Below, in pieces: positions 35,550-43,798 of a stretch of DNA of 64,000 bases; the stretch's first letter is position 1; the number at the start of each line of letters is the position of its first letter. The stretch is taken from NCBI GenBank assembly GCA_035526825.1, contig DATLBT010000132.1, positions 1 through 64,000 of the forward strand. Direction: 5' to 3'. The DNA is from JACPFV01 sp035526825 (GTDB lineage Bacteria > Pseudomonadota > Gammaproteobacteria > Nevskiales > Nevskiaceae). Made by a program: the position numbers and the translations under genes. The notes under the pieces are model-generated. The model ran no database searches. It was not told the DNA's origin and saw nothing but the letters and a program-made list of their open reading frames with translations.

Positions 35550-35933
35550 ATGCCGACGATCTATCTGAGCGGCGCCTTCGACGTCACCGCCATCGCCAAC
35601 AACGCCACCGCAATCCAGTCAGTGAAGAATGCGCACACCGCCAATGCCCTCAGCGTAATGCTGAGATGGCCCAATGACCTTCATTTCGAGCTGAACCAAG
35701 GCGACCTTGTAGAGGGGACTCTTTTATTCGACTTCCCCAAGTCCAGGACATGCCGCGTGCGCTTCGAAGGTGTAGCCAAATTCGTGATACGCACTCCAGA
35801 CATAAAGTCTTTGAGGAAAAACCCGGCGCAGCTTGCGATCACTGGTGTCAGCGGCAAGGGCTATTTTCTTCACCTAGAAGGCGGCGACATGTTCCCTGGG
35901 TTGGTCGTTTCGGCGAGCCATGCACGCCCTTGA
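35550..35933 (+). CDS. Hypothetical protein
   Basis: A 127-aa protein with an apparently all-beta composition (VMLRWPNDLHFELNQGDLVEGTLLFDF, split by turns, then GKGYFLHLEGG). No signal peptide, membrane segment or catalytic motif is visible. The ATG at 35550 is 10 bases after the membrane-protein gene, with GAGAA upstream, so the two are likely co-transcribed. Function unknown. Confidence 0.55.
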   Translation: MPTIYLSGAFDVTAIANNATAIQSVKNAHTANALSVMLRWPNDLHFELNQGDLVEGTLLFDFPKSRTCRVRFEGVAKFVIRTPDIKSLRKNPAQLAITGVSGKGYFLHLEGGDMFPGLVVSASHARP

Positions 35934-36046
35934 AACCGATCTAAGGCCTGACCAGCCCCGCAGAAGTTCGCTCTTCCGCTGACCGCGACATATCCTGTCG
36001 CGGGGAACGCCATACTCGTCGCACACATCGACTGTGGGGGTGCTTT

Positions 36047-36364
36047 ATGGCTTCAATTGAAGGGCGTACCGACCTGCCTAACTTCGAAACCGGCGTACTC
36101 TCGCTGTGGATGCGAGGGAGCCAGTCGACTGTTCGAATGGTCGGTCCGCGGTGGGAGACCATCGGTGGCCGCCTCTATCTCGTGGGTACCTGGGCCGAGA
36201 ACCTGGAACGTGTCGATGCGCTGGCGGGTTGCGACAACGCGGTCGCCTGGGATCAGGTCGACGAGTTTCTGATCTTCAAGTCGATCGACGAATACGAACG
36301 GCGCCTCTTCCCGGACGTGAAGAAGCCGGACCGCGTGGTCTCGCTCGAAGCACTCCGGTCGTAG
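36047..36364 (+). CDS. Hypothetical small protein preceding the DUF2779 nuclease
   Basis: A 105-aa soluble protein. It opens MASIEGRTDLPNFETGVLSL, contains ETIGGRLYLVGTWAENLERVDALAGCDNAVAWD, and ends near an ERRLFPDVKKPDRVVSLEAL segment. A GGGGG-rich site lies upstream of the ATG. It ends two bases before the GTG of the DUF2779 nuclease, which suggests it opens the defence operon. No family recognised. Confidence 0.65.
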   Translation: MASIEGRTDLPNFETGVLSLWMRGSQSTVRMVGPRWETIGGRLYLVGTWAENLERVDALAGCDNAVAWDQVDEFLIFKSIDEYERRLFPDVKKPDRVVSLEALRS

Positions 36365-36366
36365 CC

Positions 36367-37872
36367 GTGGCCAAGTCCGCCCGCGCGGGGCTCTCCAAGT
36401 CACGACTGCTAGTGCACCGCCAGTGCCCGAAACGCCTGTGGCTGCAGACCAACAAGCCCGATGAGGCCGAGGTCGACTTGGCAACGGCGAACGTCCTCGC
36501 GACCGGCAACGAGGTCGGCGCCATCGCCCGCACCCTCTTTCCGGGGGGCGTGCTCATCGAAACCAACGATCTCGGGGAAGCGCTTGCGGAGACGAGATCG
36601 GTTTTGGCCGCGCGGCCGGATGCTCCCATCTTTGAGGCGACGTTCGAGCACGACGATGTGCTGGTCCGCTGCGACGTGCTGCTTCCAGAGAAAGGCGGGC
36701 ACCGGATGGTCGAGGTCAAGTCCTCGACCAAGGTCAAGGACTACCACGTTCCGGACGTCGCTATTCAGAGCGTGATCGCGAGTGCCGCCGGCCTTAACGT
36801 CCGGTCGCTTCAGGTGGCTCACCTTGACTCGAAGTTCGTGTATCAAGGTGGCGGCAACTACGAAGGTCTCTTCAAGTCGGTCGACGTGACCGACTTGGCG
36901 CTCGAGTACACCGGTGATGTGCCCAAGTGGATCGTCCAAGCTCGCGAGACGCTTGCGTCGTCCGAACCAAACACCGGCATCGGCGCGCATTGTCACGAGC
37001 CTTTTGCATGCCCGTTTCATAAGTACTGTGGCGACCAGCAAGGCATCGAGAGAGCGTCGTTCCCGGTGGAGGATTTGCCACATGCGTCGCGGCTGATCGG
37101 GCTATTGCGGGCGGATGGATACACGGACATCCGAGACGTTCCTGAGGAGCGCCTGCCAAAGCCCGCTCATCGGCGCATACGAGAAGCAGCCATTACAGGG
37201 CAGCAGAAGATTGATCCTGCGGCCGCCGCTGCGATAAAGGCCTTGGGCTACCCGCGGTACTACATGGACTTTGAGACGCTTCAGTCTGCGATCCCGATCT
37301 GGGCCGGCACGCGACCGTATGTCAGCCAAGTCCCTTTCCAGTGGTCATGCCATATCGAGACTGGGCCTGGCGAGCTTCAGCCTGAGTCTTTCCTGGCTAG
37401 CGGCAGCGATGACCCGCGTCAGGCGTTTGCGGAGTCGCTAACTCAAACAATCGGCGAAACCGGACCCGTACTGGTCTACAACGCGGCGTTCGAAAGAGCC
37501 AGACTGCAGGAACTGGCCCGACTGTTCCCGGATATGGCCGAGAGGCTGCAGAGCATCGCCAAGCGAATCGTTGATCTACTTCCGTTGGCCCGCGCGCACT
37601 ACTACCACCGCGATATGCATGGGTCGTGGTCGCTCAAGGCCGTGGCGCCAACCATCGCACCCGAGCTGGGCTACGACGGTCTCGCGGTTGGCAACGGCGA
37701 AATGGCGCAAAGTGCCTTTCGAGAGATCCTGAACCCATCAACCACCGAGGAGCGCCGTGCCGCGCTACGCGCGGATCTCCTCGAATACTGCGGGCGGGAC
37801 ACGCTTCTTCTGGTTCATCTTGCACAGCTATTTCTAAAGGCAGACGAGAGTGCCGGCCAAAGCCAAGAATGA
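36367..37872 (+). CDS. DUF2779 nuclease: Cas4-like domain plus DEDD-type exonuclease domain
   Basis: A 501-aa two-domain nuclease. The N-terminal half has Asp103 in VRCDVLLPE and the E116-x-K118 core in MVEVKSS, a PD-(D/E)XK site. Four cysteines (C20 and C209, C215, C221 in CHEPFACPFHKYC) match the Fe-S-binding pattern of Cas4/AddB-type nucleases. The C-terminal half carries YYMDFET (D301, E303), LVYNAAFERARL and YCGRDTLLLVHL, the DEDD/RNase H-like DUF2779 part. It starts at GTG 36367, two bases after the previous gene, and overlaps the WYL regulator by 23 bases. A defence-associated DNA-processing role is inferred from the domains and neighbours. Confidence 0.85.
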   Translation: MAKSARAGLSKSRLLVHRQCPKRLWLQTNKPDEAEVDLATANVLATGNEVGAIARTLFPGGVLIETNDLGEALAETRSVLAARPDAPIFEATFEHDDVLVRCDVLLPEKGGHRMVEVKSSTKVKDYHVPDVAIQSVIASAAGLNVRSLQVAHLDSKFVYQGGGNYEGLFKSVDVTDLALEYTGDVPKWIVQARETLASSEPNTGIGAHCHEPFACPFHKYCGDQQGIERASFPVEDLPHASRLIGLLRADGYTDIRDVPEERLPKPAHRRIREAAITGQQKIDPAAAAAIKALGYPRYYMDFETLQSAIPIWAGTRPYVSQVPFQWSCHIETGPGELQPESFLASGSDDPRQAFAESLTQTIGETGPVLVYNAAFERARLQELARLFPDMAERLQSIAKRIVDLLPLARAHYYHRDMHGSWSLKAVAPTIAPELGYDGLAVGNGEMAQSAFREILNPSTTEERRAALRADLLEYCGRDTLLLVHLAQLFLKADESAGQSQE

Positions 37873-38854
37873 AGCTATTGCGAGGCAGTGGGCGCTACTG
37901 AAGCTCCTGCCCAGTCGTCCGCCCGGCAAGTCAGCGAGAGAACTGACGGACGGCTTGGAAGGCGAGCACTTTCGTGTCACCAAGCGTACCGTTGAAAGGG
38001 ATTTGCTTGATCTCGAGCTTATTTTCCCGATTACCTGCAACAACCGCGGGACGCCACGGGGGTGGCATTGGACTGAGGACGCACGCGTCGACCTCCCCGG
38101 CATGTCCGTGGCGGAGGCGCTGTCGTTGCGCCTCATCGCGCAGTATCTGAAGCCGCTGATGCCGTCATCTCTGCTTCGCGGGCTTGAGCCCAGGTTTCAG
38201 CTGGCGTCTTCAAAGCTCGCGGCCATAGCCTCAAGCAATCAGGCTTCACGATGGATGGAGAAGGTCGCGATAGTTGCTCCTACCCTGGCCCTCGTGCCAC
38301 CGAACATTGACAACGAGATATTCGAAACCGTGCAAGAGGCCCTGATGGGCGACGAGCAGCTGGAGGTCGCCTACCAATCGGCCGGGAAAAGCTCGGCCAC
38401 GCAGATTCGGCTTCACCCTTTGGCGCTTGTGCAACGCGGGCCCGTCTCGTACCTGGTTGCCAGCGCATTCCAGTACGACAGCCCGCGACAGTTTGCATTG
38501 CACAGGTTTCGGAGAGCTGAACGGGTCAAGGAGCGCGTCCGTCGCCCGAAGGACTTCTCATTGGACCGCTATATCGCTTCGGGGGCTTTTGAGTTCGGTA
38601 GTGGAGCGCAACTAGCCTTGGAAGCGACGGTGTCGAAGCAGCTAGCTGGGTACTTAGCCGAGACCCCACTGGCTAAGAATATGAAACTGGAAGAACGGAA
38701 TGGCGGCGTCCGGCTGTTTGCGACGGTGGCGGACAGTCCGCAGCTCCGTTGGTGGATACTTTCGCACGGTCCCGCGATTCAGGTGCTTAAGCCCACTACT
38801 TTGAAAACTGAGATCGTCGCCCTTCTTCAAGCTGCAGCTGCTTGCTACGGCTAA
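37850..38854 (+). CDS. WYL-domain transcriptional regulator
   Basis: A 334-aa regulator with an N-terminal winged helix-turn-helix (about residues 10-60; VTKRTVERDLLDLELIFPI) and a central WYL domain (VAYQSAGKSSATQIRLHPLALVQRGPVSYLVAS, then FALHRFRRAE), plus a C-terminal WCX-like extension. Such proteins (for example BrxR/CapW) repress defence operons and are thought to sense nucleic acid or nucleotide signals. The GTG at 37850 lies inside the end of the nuclease gene. It is placed to control the downstream operon. Confidence 0.88.
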   Translation: MPAKAKNEAIARQWALLKLLPSRPPGKSARELTDGLEGEHFRVTKRTVERDLLDLELIFPITCNNRGTPRGWHWTEDARVDLPGMSVAEALSLRLIAQYLKPLMPSSLLRGLEPRFQLASSKLAAIASSNQASRWMEKVAIVAPTLALVPPNIDNEIFETVQEALMGDEQLEVAYQSAGKSSATQIRLHPLALVQRGPVSYLVASAFQYDSPRQFALHRFRRAERVKERVRRPKDFSLDRYIASGAFEFGSGAQLALEATVSKQLAGYLAETPLAKNMKLEERNGGVRLFATVADSPQLRWWILSHGPAIQVLKPTTLKTEIVALLQAAAACYG

Positions 38855-38863
38855 GGACGTTAC

Positions 38864-39925
38864 ATGACCGAGTTTTTTCGATTGTTACTGGACTATGGAG
38901 CGCTACCCCCGCAGGCTCCGAATGCGAGCATCTTTGACGTGGCTGGCTATCCTCACCATGAAAACTTATGTAGCAATGTCATGGCCTTTTTCTTGGACCC
39001 GCGCCGCGAACACGGACTGCGTGACACCGTGCTGCGCTGTCTCCTGAAATGCACGGGGCAGCCTCCGGCGGCACAAATCGGTTTCGCGAAAGTGACCCGC
39101 GAAACGGCGACTGACACCAAGAAGCGTTTGGACATCGTAATAGTCACAGACAATGTCGTGGTAGGCATCGAGAACAAGATCTTCCATGGCTTGAACAACG
39201 ACCTAGCTGATTACCACGCCGCATTGAGCAGGTTGGCGAACAACGAGCGGCCACTAGTGGTTGGAGTGGTGCTGAGTCTTTGGCCAATCGAAGCATCGAA
39301 GCTCGGACAGTTCGTCAATGTCACATACTCTCAGCTGTGGCATGTCGTAAAAAGCGAGATAGGCATGGAACTGTCGTCTGCCAACTCCAAATGGATCTGC
39401 TATTTGTCAGATCTCATGCGGACGACGGACGCACTGTCGGGAGGGGGCTCAATGGAAATCACAGAGCGCGACAAGTTTTTTATCGAGAACTTCGCCGCGG
39501 TCCAGCGACTACTGGATGATCGGCAGTCGCTAATGGATCGAATCGCGTTACACGTTGAGAAACTCGAAGGGTCCATAGCTGGTCAGCCCCCGCTGCCTTC
39601 ATTCTCGGAACGGAAGATCTACAAGACGAACTGCATTGCACAGGATTTCGCTCTGTCTGGAAGAAAAGTTGTGTTCGACCTTGTTGCAGATCCTCGAGGG
39701 TGGCAGCTGCAGATCTTCGGACGAAACAGGGCCTCACTAAGTTACGCAGCCAAACTGATTGCACCTTGGGCATCGGAGCTTCGCCTTGAAGAGGATCGTT
39801 ACGTGGCCGAGAGATGGCCGCTTACGCTCAGCTTGGTGGAGGTTGAGCAACGGCTAAACCTTTGGATCGAGCGAGTGGTGGACAGGGACGCAGCGCAGAA
39901 GGTGGTGACGCCCCACCAAACGTGA
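38864..39925 (+). CDS. PD-(D/E)XK nuclease family protein
   Basis: A 353-aa protein whose N-terminal 150 residues fit the PDDEXK_4 family: Glu33 in YPHHENLCSNVMAFFLDP, Asp90 in RLDIVIV, and E103-N-K105 in VVGIENKI, followed by NDLADYHAAL. These are the expected catalytic positions of a metal-dependent DNA nuclease. The C-terminal half is unrecognised. It begins 9 bases after the WYL gene on the same strand; an 184-base gap follows before the ATPase gene. A role as a defence effector is likely but inferred. Confidence 0.82.
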   Translation: MTEFFRLLLDYGALPPQAPNASIFDVAGYPHHENLCSNVMAFFLDPRREHGLRDTVLRCLLKCTGQPPAAQIGFAKVTRETATDTKKRLDIVIVTDNVVVGIENKIFHGLNNDLADYHAALSRLANNERPLVVGVVLSLWPIEASKLGQFVNVTYSQLWHVVKSEIGMELSSANSKWICYLSDLMRTTDALSGGGSMEITERDKFFIENFAAVQRLLDDRQSLMDRIALHVEKLEGSIAGQPPLPSFSERKIYKTNCIAQDFALSGRKVVFDLVADPRGWQLQIFGRNRASLSYAAKLIAPWASELRLEEDRYVAERWPLTLSLVEVEQRLNLWIERVVDRDAAQKVVTPHQT

Positions 39926-40109
39926 CTCAGCTGCCTTGTCGCCTCGAAAGGTTTGGCCTATCTTGGTCGGCTGCCGCAGGAAGCGGGGGGCATCCCCTTG
40001 AAGTTGCCGGCTATCGAAGTGACCGAGCGCGCGGCTTCTCGCCTGGCTGCGAGGAGGCAAACTCCGGCTTTCAAAGTTGGCGGGCGCGTTGAACGATTGG
40101 GGGATACAT

Positions 40110-42800
40110 ATGCTGGGGCTTCAGCTACGCGAAGAATTTCGAAGCAAGCGTCTCAAAGGCACGGCAATCGAGCTGTCCAACGAGGCCAAGACCGGCGCGA
40201 CGCAGGTCGCCGCGGAACAGTTTCTCGGCATCACCTATCCCACCCACGATCTCCTGAAGGGCATAGAGGCCGTCGCTCCGAATCAGGGTCGTCCGATCGC
40301 CATCATTGGCGAGCGCGGCCTCGGCAAATCTCACTTGATGGCGGCGCTCTACCACGCCGTCAATGATCCGGAATCCACGCGCGCGTGGTTGAAGAATTGG
40401 TCGGCAACGTTGTCGGACCCGAAACTCGGGAAGATGGCGCTGCGCGACGGAATGCTCGTCATCGGCGAGAGCCTTCACCGGCAGCGCTACAAGTTTCTGT
40501 GGGACCTGTTATTCGAGCGCCATCCCCATGGCACCTACATCAAGGGTAAGTGGGACGCGACGGGCACACCTCTTCCGTCGGACCAACATATCCTCGAACT
40601 ACTCCGCAAGCAGCCCACGATGCTGCTCTTGGACGAATTCCAGACCTGGTACGACGGGCTGACGAACACCAAGCAGTTTCCGCACAAAAGCTGGGCCTTC
40701 AATTTCATTCAGATCCTTTCCGAGATCGCCAAGGAGCACCCGGAGCTGCTCGTGCTCGTGGTATCCGTGCGCGACGGGAACACTGACGCCTATCAGCAGA
40801 TTCACCGCGTCAATCCCGTCCAGATCGACTTCAAGGCTGGTGGAAGCCCTGAGAGGATTCAGCAGGATAGGCGTCGGATGCTCTTGCACCGCCTTTTTGA
40901 AAATCGCCTGCAGATCACCAACGCACAAATAGAGAAGCTGACGGCCACGCATGTGGCCGAATCCTTCCGCCTGCTCGATGTGCCGTCGTCTGAGCACGAC
41001 CGTAAGCGGCGGGATTTCATCGAAACATGGCCGTTTTCACCCGCCCTGCTCCAGCTCCTGGAAGATCAGGTGTTGGTGGCAACCGATGCCCAGGAAACGC
41101 GCGACCTGATCCGCATCCTGGCGAATTTGTTCAAGGCCCGGGGTGATGCCTCACTGATTCTGACCGCCGCTGATTTCCGCTTGGACGATGAAACGACCGG
41201 CATCGCAGCGCTGCTCGATTCAGTCATGAATCAACACCATCGCGCCCTGCGCGAGAAGGCGCTGCGCAACATCAGCTCGGTTACGGAAGCCGTGCCGGAT
41301 CACCCGGTCACCGCTCCCCAGCTAAAGGAGCTTGTCAGTTCGCTTTGGCTGCGTTCGATTGCCGTCGGTAATCTGGCTGGCGCCGACCCTGCAACTCTGC
41401 AAGTAGACATCACGCGCGAGAAGCAGATCGACGACAACGGTTTCTCGGTGCAGCTCACAACGATCGTGGGCAACAGCTTCAACATCCACCAGGATGGCTC
41501 GCGACTAATATTCCGCGAGGACGAGAACCCGCAGGCGAAGCTCATGGCCTGCGCACGCAACGATCGAATGTTTTCGGATGGGGCGGATCTTGCTCAGCTC
41601 GCGAAGGAAGTCCGCTACGTCATCGGAGGCTCGGAGGAAGTAGCCAGGACATTTCGCGTCATTGCTCTCCCTAATTCATGGTTAACCGATCCCTGGACGG
41701 CGCTCGATGAAGTAGAGCGCCCCGACCAGTGGGATGATCGCCTGCCGATCCTGGTTCTGCCGGACGAGCCGGACAAGCTCAACGAGCGTTTGGGTCAATG
41801 GCTCAAGGAGCACCTCCAGAAGCGCCGGAACACCATCCGGTTCCTCCTGCCGCGCGCTGGATCGCTGAACACGTTTGTCGACCGGGACATGGTGATCCTG
41901 GCCCGTGCCGAGCTGAAAGCGCTGGAGTGGAGTACACAAGGCACCCAAGGCAGTGACTACGCCAAGCTGCACAAGAAGTTCCAGACCGAGTTGCGGGACA
42001 TTCTGAAGAAACGGTTCGACCGATTCGCCGTTCTACACCGCTGGAACTTCGCCGACCTATCCCAGTGCCAGTTCCAAATCGAACATTTGCAGAAGCAGGG
42101 CGCGCAGATTCCGGAGGCCATCGAGCAGGCGCTCACCAATGATCTTTTTGTGCCAGAGGACTTCGAGGAGTTGGTTCTGGAAGCGGCGGCGCAAAACTCA
42201 CCGCTTGGAAAGTTTCTCAGAGAACTGCAGGAGCCGCGTCCGGCAGGTCAGGACTGCATCCCCTGGCTCGGCGAGACAGTAATCAAGGAGCGTATGTTGC
42301 GATTGTGTGCGCGGGGCAAAATTGCCATCAATCTGCGCGGAACCGAATATCTTCAAGCTCTTCCGGGTGACGACGAAGAGACTACTTGGCGACGGATTCG
42401 CCCCAAGCTTTCCTACACCGGCAGGCAACTGGAAGAGGTGTTCCTTCTTATGCCTTCCGCAGCTCCGGCAACGGGTGGAGCTACGCCGGCTACCGTGCCT
42501 CAGCCCCCGTCGGGAGAGCCGCCAACGCCGCCCCCGGGCCCATACCCTCCCGTACCTCCTCAACCGATTTTTCCCACGAATGACGGGGCGCGCGGTCGGG
42601 TTACGCTTACTAATCCACCTACGTCGCCGCTGAATCTGATCGGCAAGCTCGAGGGTTGGCAGATCGGCCCGGCGACGCCGGTACATGAGATCAAGCTCGC
42701 GTTGTCCGGCGCGACAGGCGCGCAATTGAAAGAGCTGCTCAAGAAGCTGCCCGAAGGGCTGGCCTACTCGCTGAGCTTGGACAAGGAGCAGGACGGATGA
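40110..42800 (+). CDS. BrxC/DUF499-like ATPase of a BREX-like system
   Basis: An 896-aa P-loop protein. Walker A GERGLGKSH (residues 67-75) and Walker B MLLLDEFQTWY (171-181) lie in an N-terminal AAA+-like domain preceded by LGITYPTHDLLKGIEAV. The middle is a long helical region. A proline-rich linker (around 785-820) leads to a small C-terminal domain ending LPEGLAYSLSLDKEQ. The layout fits the large DUF499/BrxC ATPases of BREX-like loci. The ATG at 40110 follows GGGGGA; the end overlaps the PglZ gene in an ATGA arrangement. The family call rests on layout and neighbours more than on a diagnostic motif. Confidence 0.8.
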   Translation: MLGLQLREEFRSKRLKGTAIELSNEAKTGATQVAAEQFLGITYPTHDLLKGIEAVAPNQGRPIAIIGERGLGKSHLMAALYHAVNDPESTRAWLKNWSATLSDPKLGKMALRDGMLVIGESLHRQRYKFLWDLLFERHPHGTYIKGKWDATGTPLPSDQHILELLRKQPTMLLLDEFQTWYDGLTNTKQFPHKSWAFNFIQILSEIAKEHPELLVLVVSVRDGNTDAYQQIHRVNPVQIDFKAGGSPERIQQDRRRMLLHRLFENRLQITNAQIEKLTATHVAESFRLLDVPSSEHDRKRRDFIETWPFSPALLQLLEDQVLVATDAQETRDLIRILANLFKARGDASLILTAADFRLDDETTGIAALLDSVMNQHHRALREKALRNISSVTEAVPDHPVTAPQLKELVSSLWLRSIAVGNLAGADPATLQVDITREKQIDDNGFSVQLTTIVGNSFNIHQDGSRLIFREDENPQAKLMACARNDRMFSDGADLAQLAKEVRYVIGGSEEVARTFRVIALPNSWLTDPWTALDEVERPDQWDDRLPILVLPDEPDKLNERLGQWLKEHLQKRRNTIRFLLPRAGSLNTFVDRDMVILARAELKALEWSTQGTQGSDYAKLHKKFQTELRDILKKRFDRFAVLHRWNFADLSQCQFQIEHLQKQGAQIPEAIEQALTNDLFVPEDFEELVLEAAAQNSPLGKFLRELQEPRPAGQDCIPWLGETVIKERMLRLCARGKIAINLRGTEYLQALPGDDEETTWRRIRPKLSYTGRQLEEVFLLMPSAAPATGGATPATVPQPPSGEPPTPPPGPYPPVPPQPIFPTNDGARGRVTLTNPPTSPLNLIGKLEGWQIGPATPVHEIKLALSGATGAQLKELLKKLPEGLAYSLSLDKEQDG

Positions 42801-43786
42801 GTCTGGATGCCGCCCTGCTACATGCCCTGACGAAAGAGGCTCCCGAAAAGGCGTGGGCCGCAATCATCGAGGCAGCCTGGGCGCAGTGCAGCCAGCCGTT
42901 GGCAAAGGACCGAGCGCCTGCTGAGGTCACCAAGCGGGATCGTCAAGTGGAAGCGCTGGACCATTTTCTGTCCACGAGCGGATGGGACCTTTGGCCAGCA
43001 TTCGGCACCGCCGTCGAGCGGACGTCCGAAAGACTGGTCCGATGGTGGGCCCAGCCGTTCGGGGCAAAGGCCGTATTGATTCTGGATGGCTTGTCGCTCC
43101 GCGAATTGCCCTGGTTGCTTCAGGGCGCGAAGGAACATGGATTCACTATCCATTCCGCTTCAGCATCCGGCTCAGAGTTGCCAGGGGAGACCGATGAATT
43201 TGCGCGCGCGCTGGGATTCTCCAGCCGCAGCCAATTGCAGAATAACGGCGCGGGTCTCAGCCATCGGCTGCCCAAGGCACGCACCGAATGCGTAGACATG
43301 CCGTGGAAGGACTGCGCTCAGTTCGTGGATGCGTCTCCCAACTGGGTCTTCTGGCATCACTGGCCGGACAGCCAGGTCCACGATGGCTCTGGCGCAGGCC
43401 AAGGCCTCGAAATGCTTTCGAAGGATGCCGCCGAGCAGCTTTCAAGTAACGACTTCTGGCAGTTCGTGGAAACCCTCGCCAAGGGACGACGGCTCGTGAT
43501 TACGTCCGATCACGGCTACGCGGCGACCGGCCTATTTCATGACGCTCCCGATGACCAGGCAAAGTTTTTGAAGGACGTCTTCAAGAGCGGGCGGAGCAAG
43601 CCGGGCACGAGCAATGCCGGATCGGCAATTCCTCCGGTTGCGTTGCAAATCACCAGCCCGCATGGACCCTGCCTCATGGCTCTTGGCCGATGGAAATGGA
43701 GAAGCCAGGGCGGGTATCCAACGCTCGCGCATGGGGGCTTGTCACTTCTCGAAGTGCTGTCGCCGTTCGTTGAACTCACAAAATAG
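42797..43786 (+). CDS. PglZ-domain (alkaline phosphatase superfamily) protein
   Basis: A 329-aa PglZ-type protein. It shows AVLILDGLSLRELPWLL (metal ligand Asp97 and adjacent nucleophile position Ser100), VITSDHGYA (Asp238, His239) and the C-terminal LAHGGLSLLEVLSPFVEL, which contains the last metal-ligand His. PglZ is the hallmark protein of BREX loci, where it is required for both methylation and phage exclusion. It is shorter than typical PglZ proteins of BREX type 1 (over 800 aa), so it is close to a minimal PglZ domain. It is translationally coupled to the ATPase gene. Confidence 0.88.
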   Translation: MSLDAALLHALTKEAPEKAWAAIIEAAWAQCSQPLAKDRAPAEVTKRDRQVEALDHFLSTSGWDLWPAFGTAVERTSERLVRWWAQPFGAKAVLILDGLSLRELPWLLQGAKEHGFTIHSASASGSELPGETDEFARALGFSSRSQLQNNGAGLSHRLPKARTECVDMPWKDCAQFVDASPNWVFWHHWPDSQVHDGSGAGQGLEMLSKDAAEQLSSNDFWQFVETLAKGRRLVITSDHGYAATGLFHDAPDDQAKFLKDVFKSGRSKPGTSNAGSAIPPVALQITSPHGPCLMALGRWKWRSQGGYPTLAHGGLSLLEVLSPFVELTK

Positions 43787-43798
43787 AGACAGCACTGA

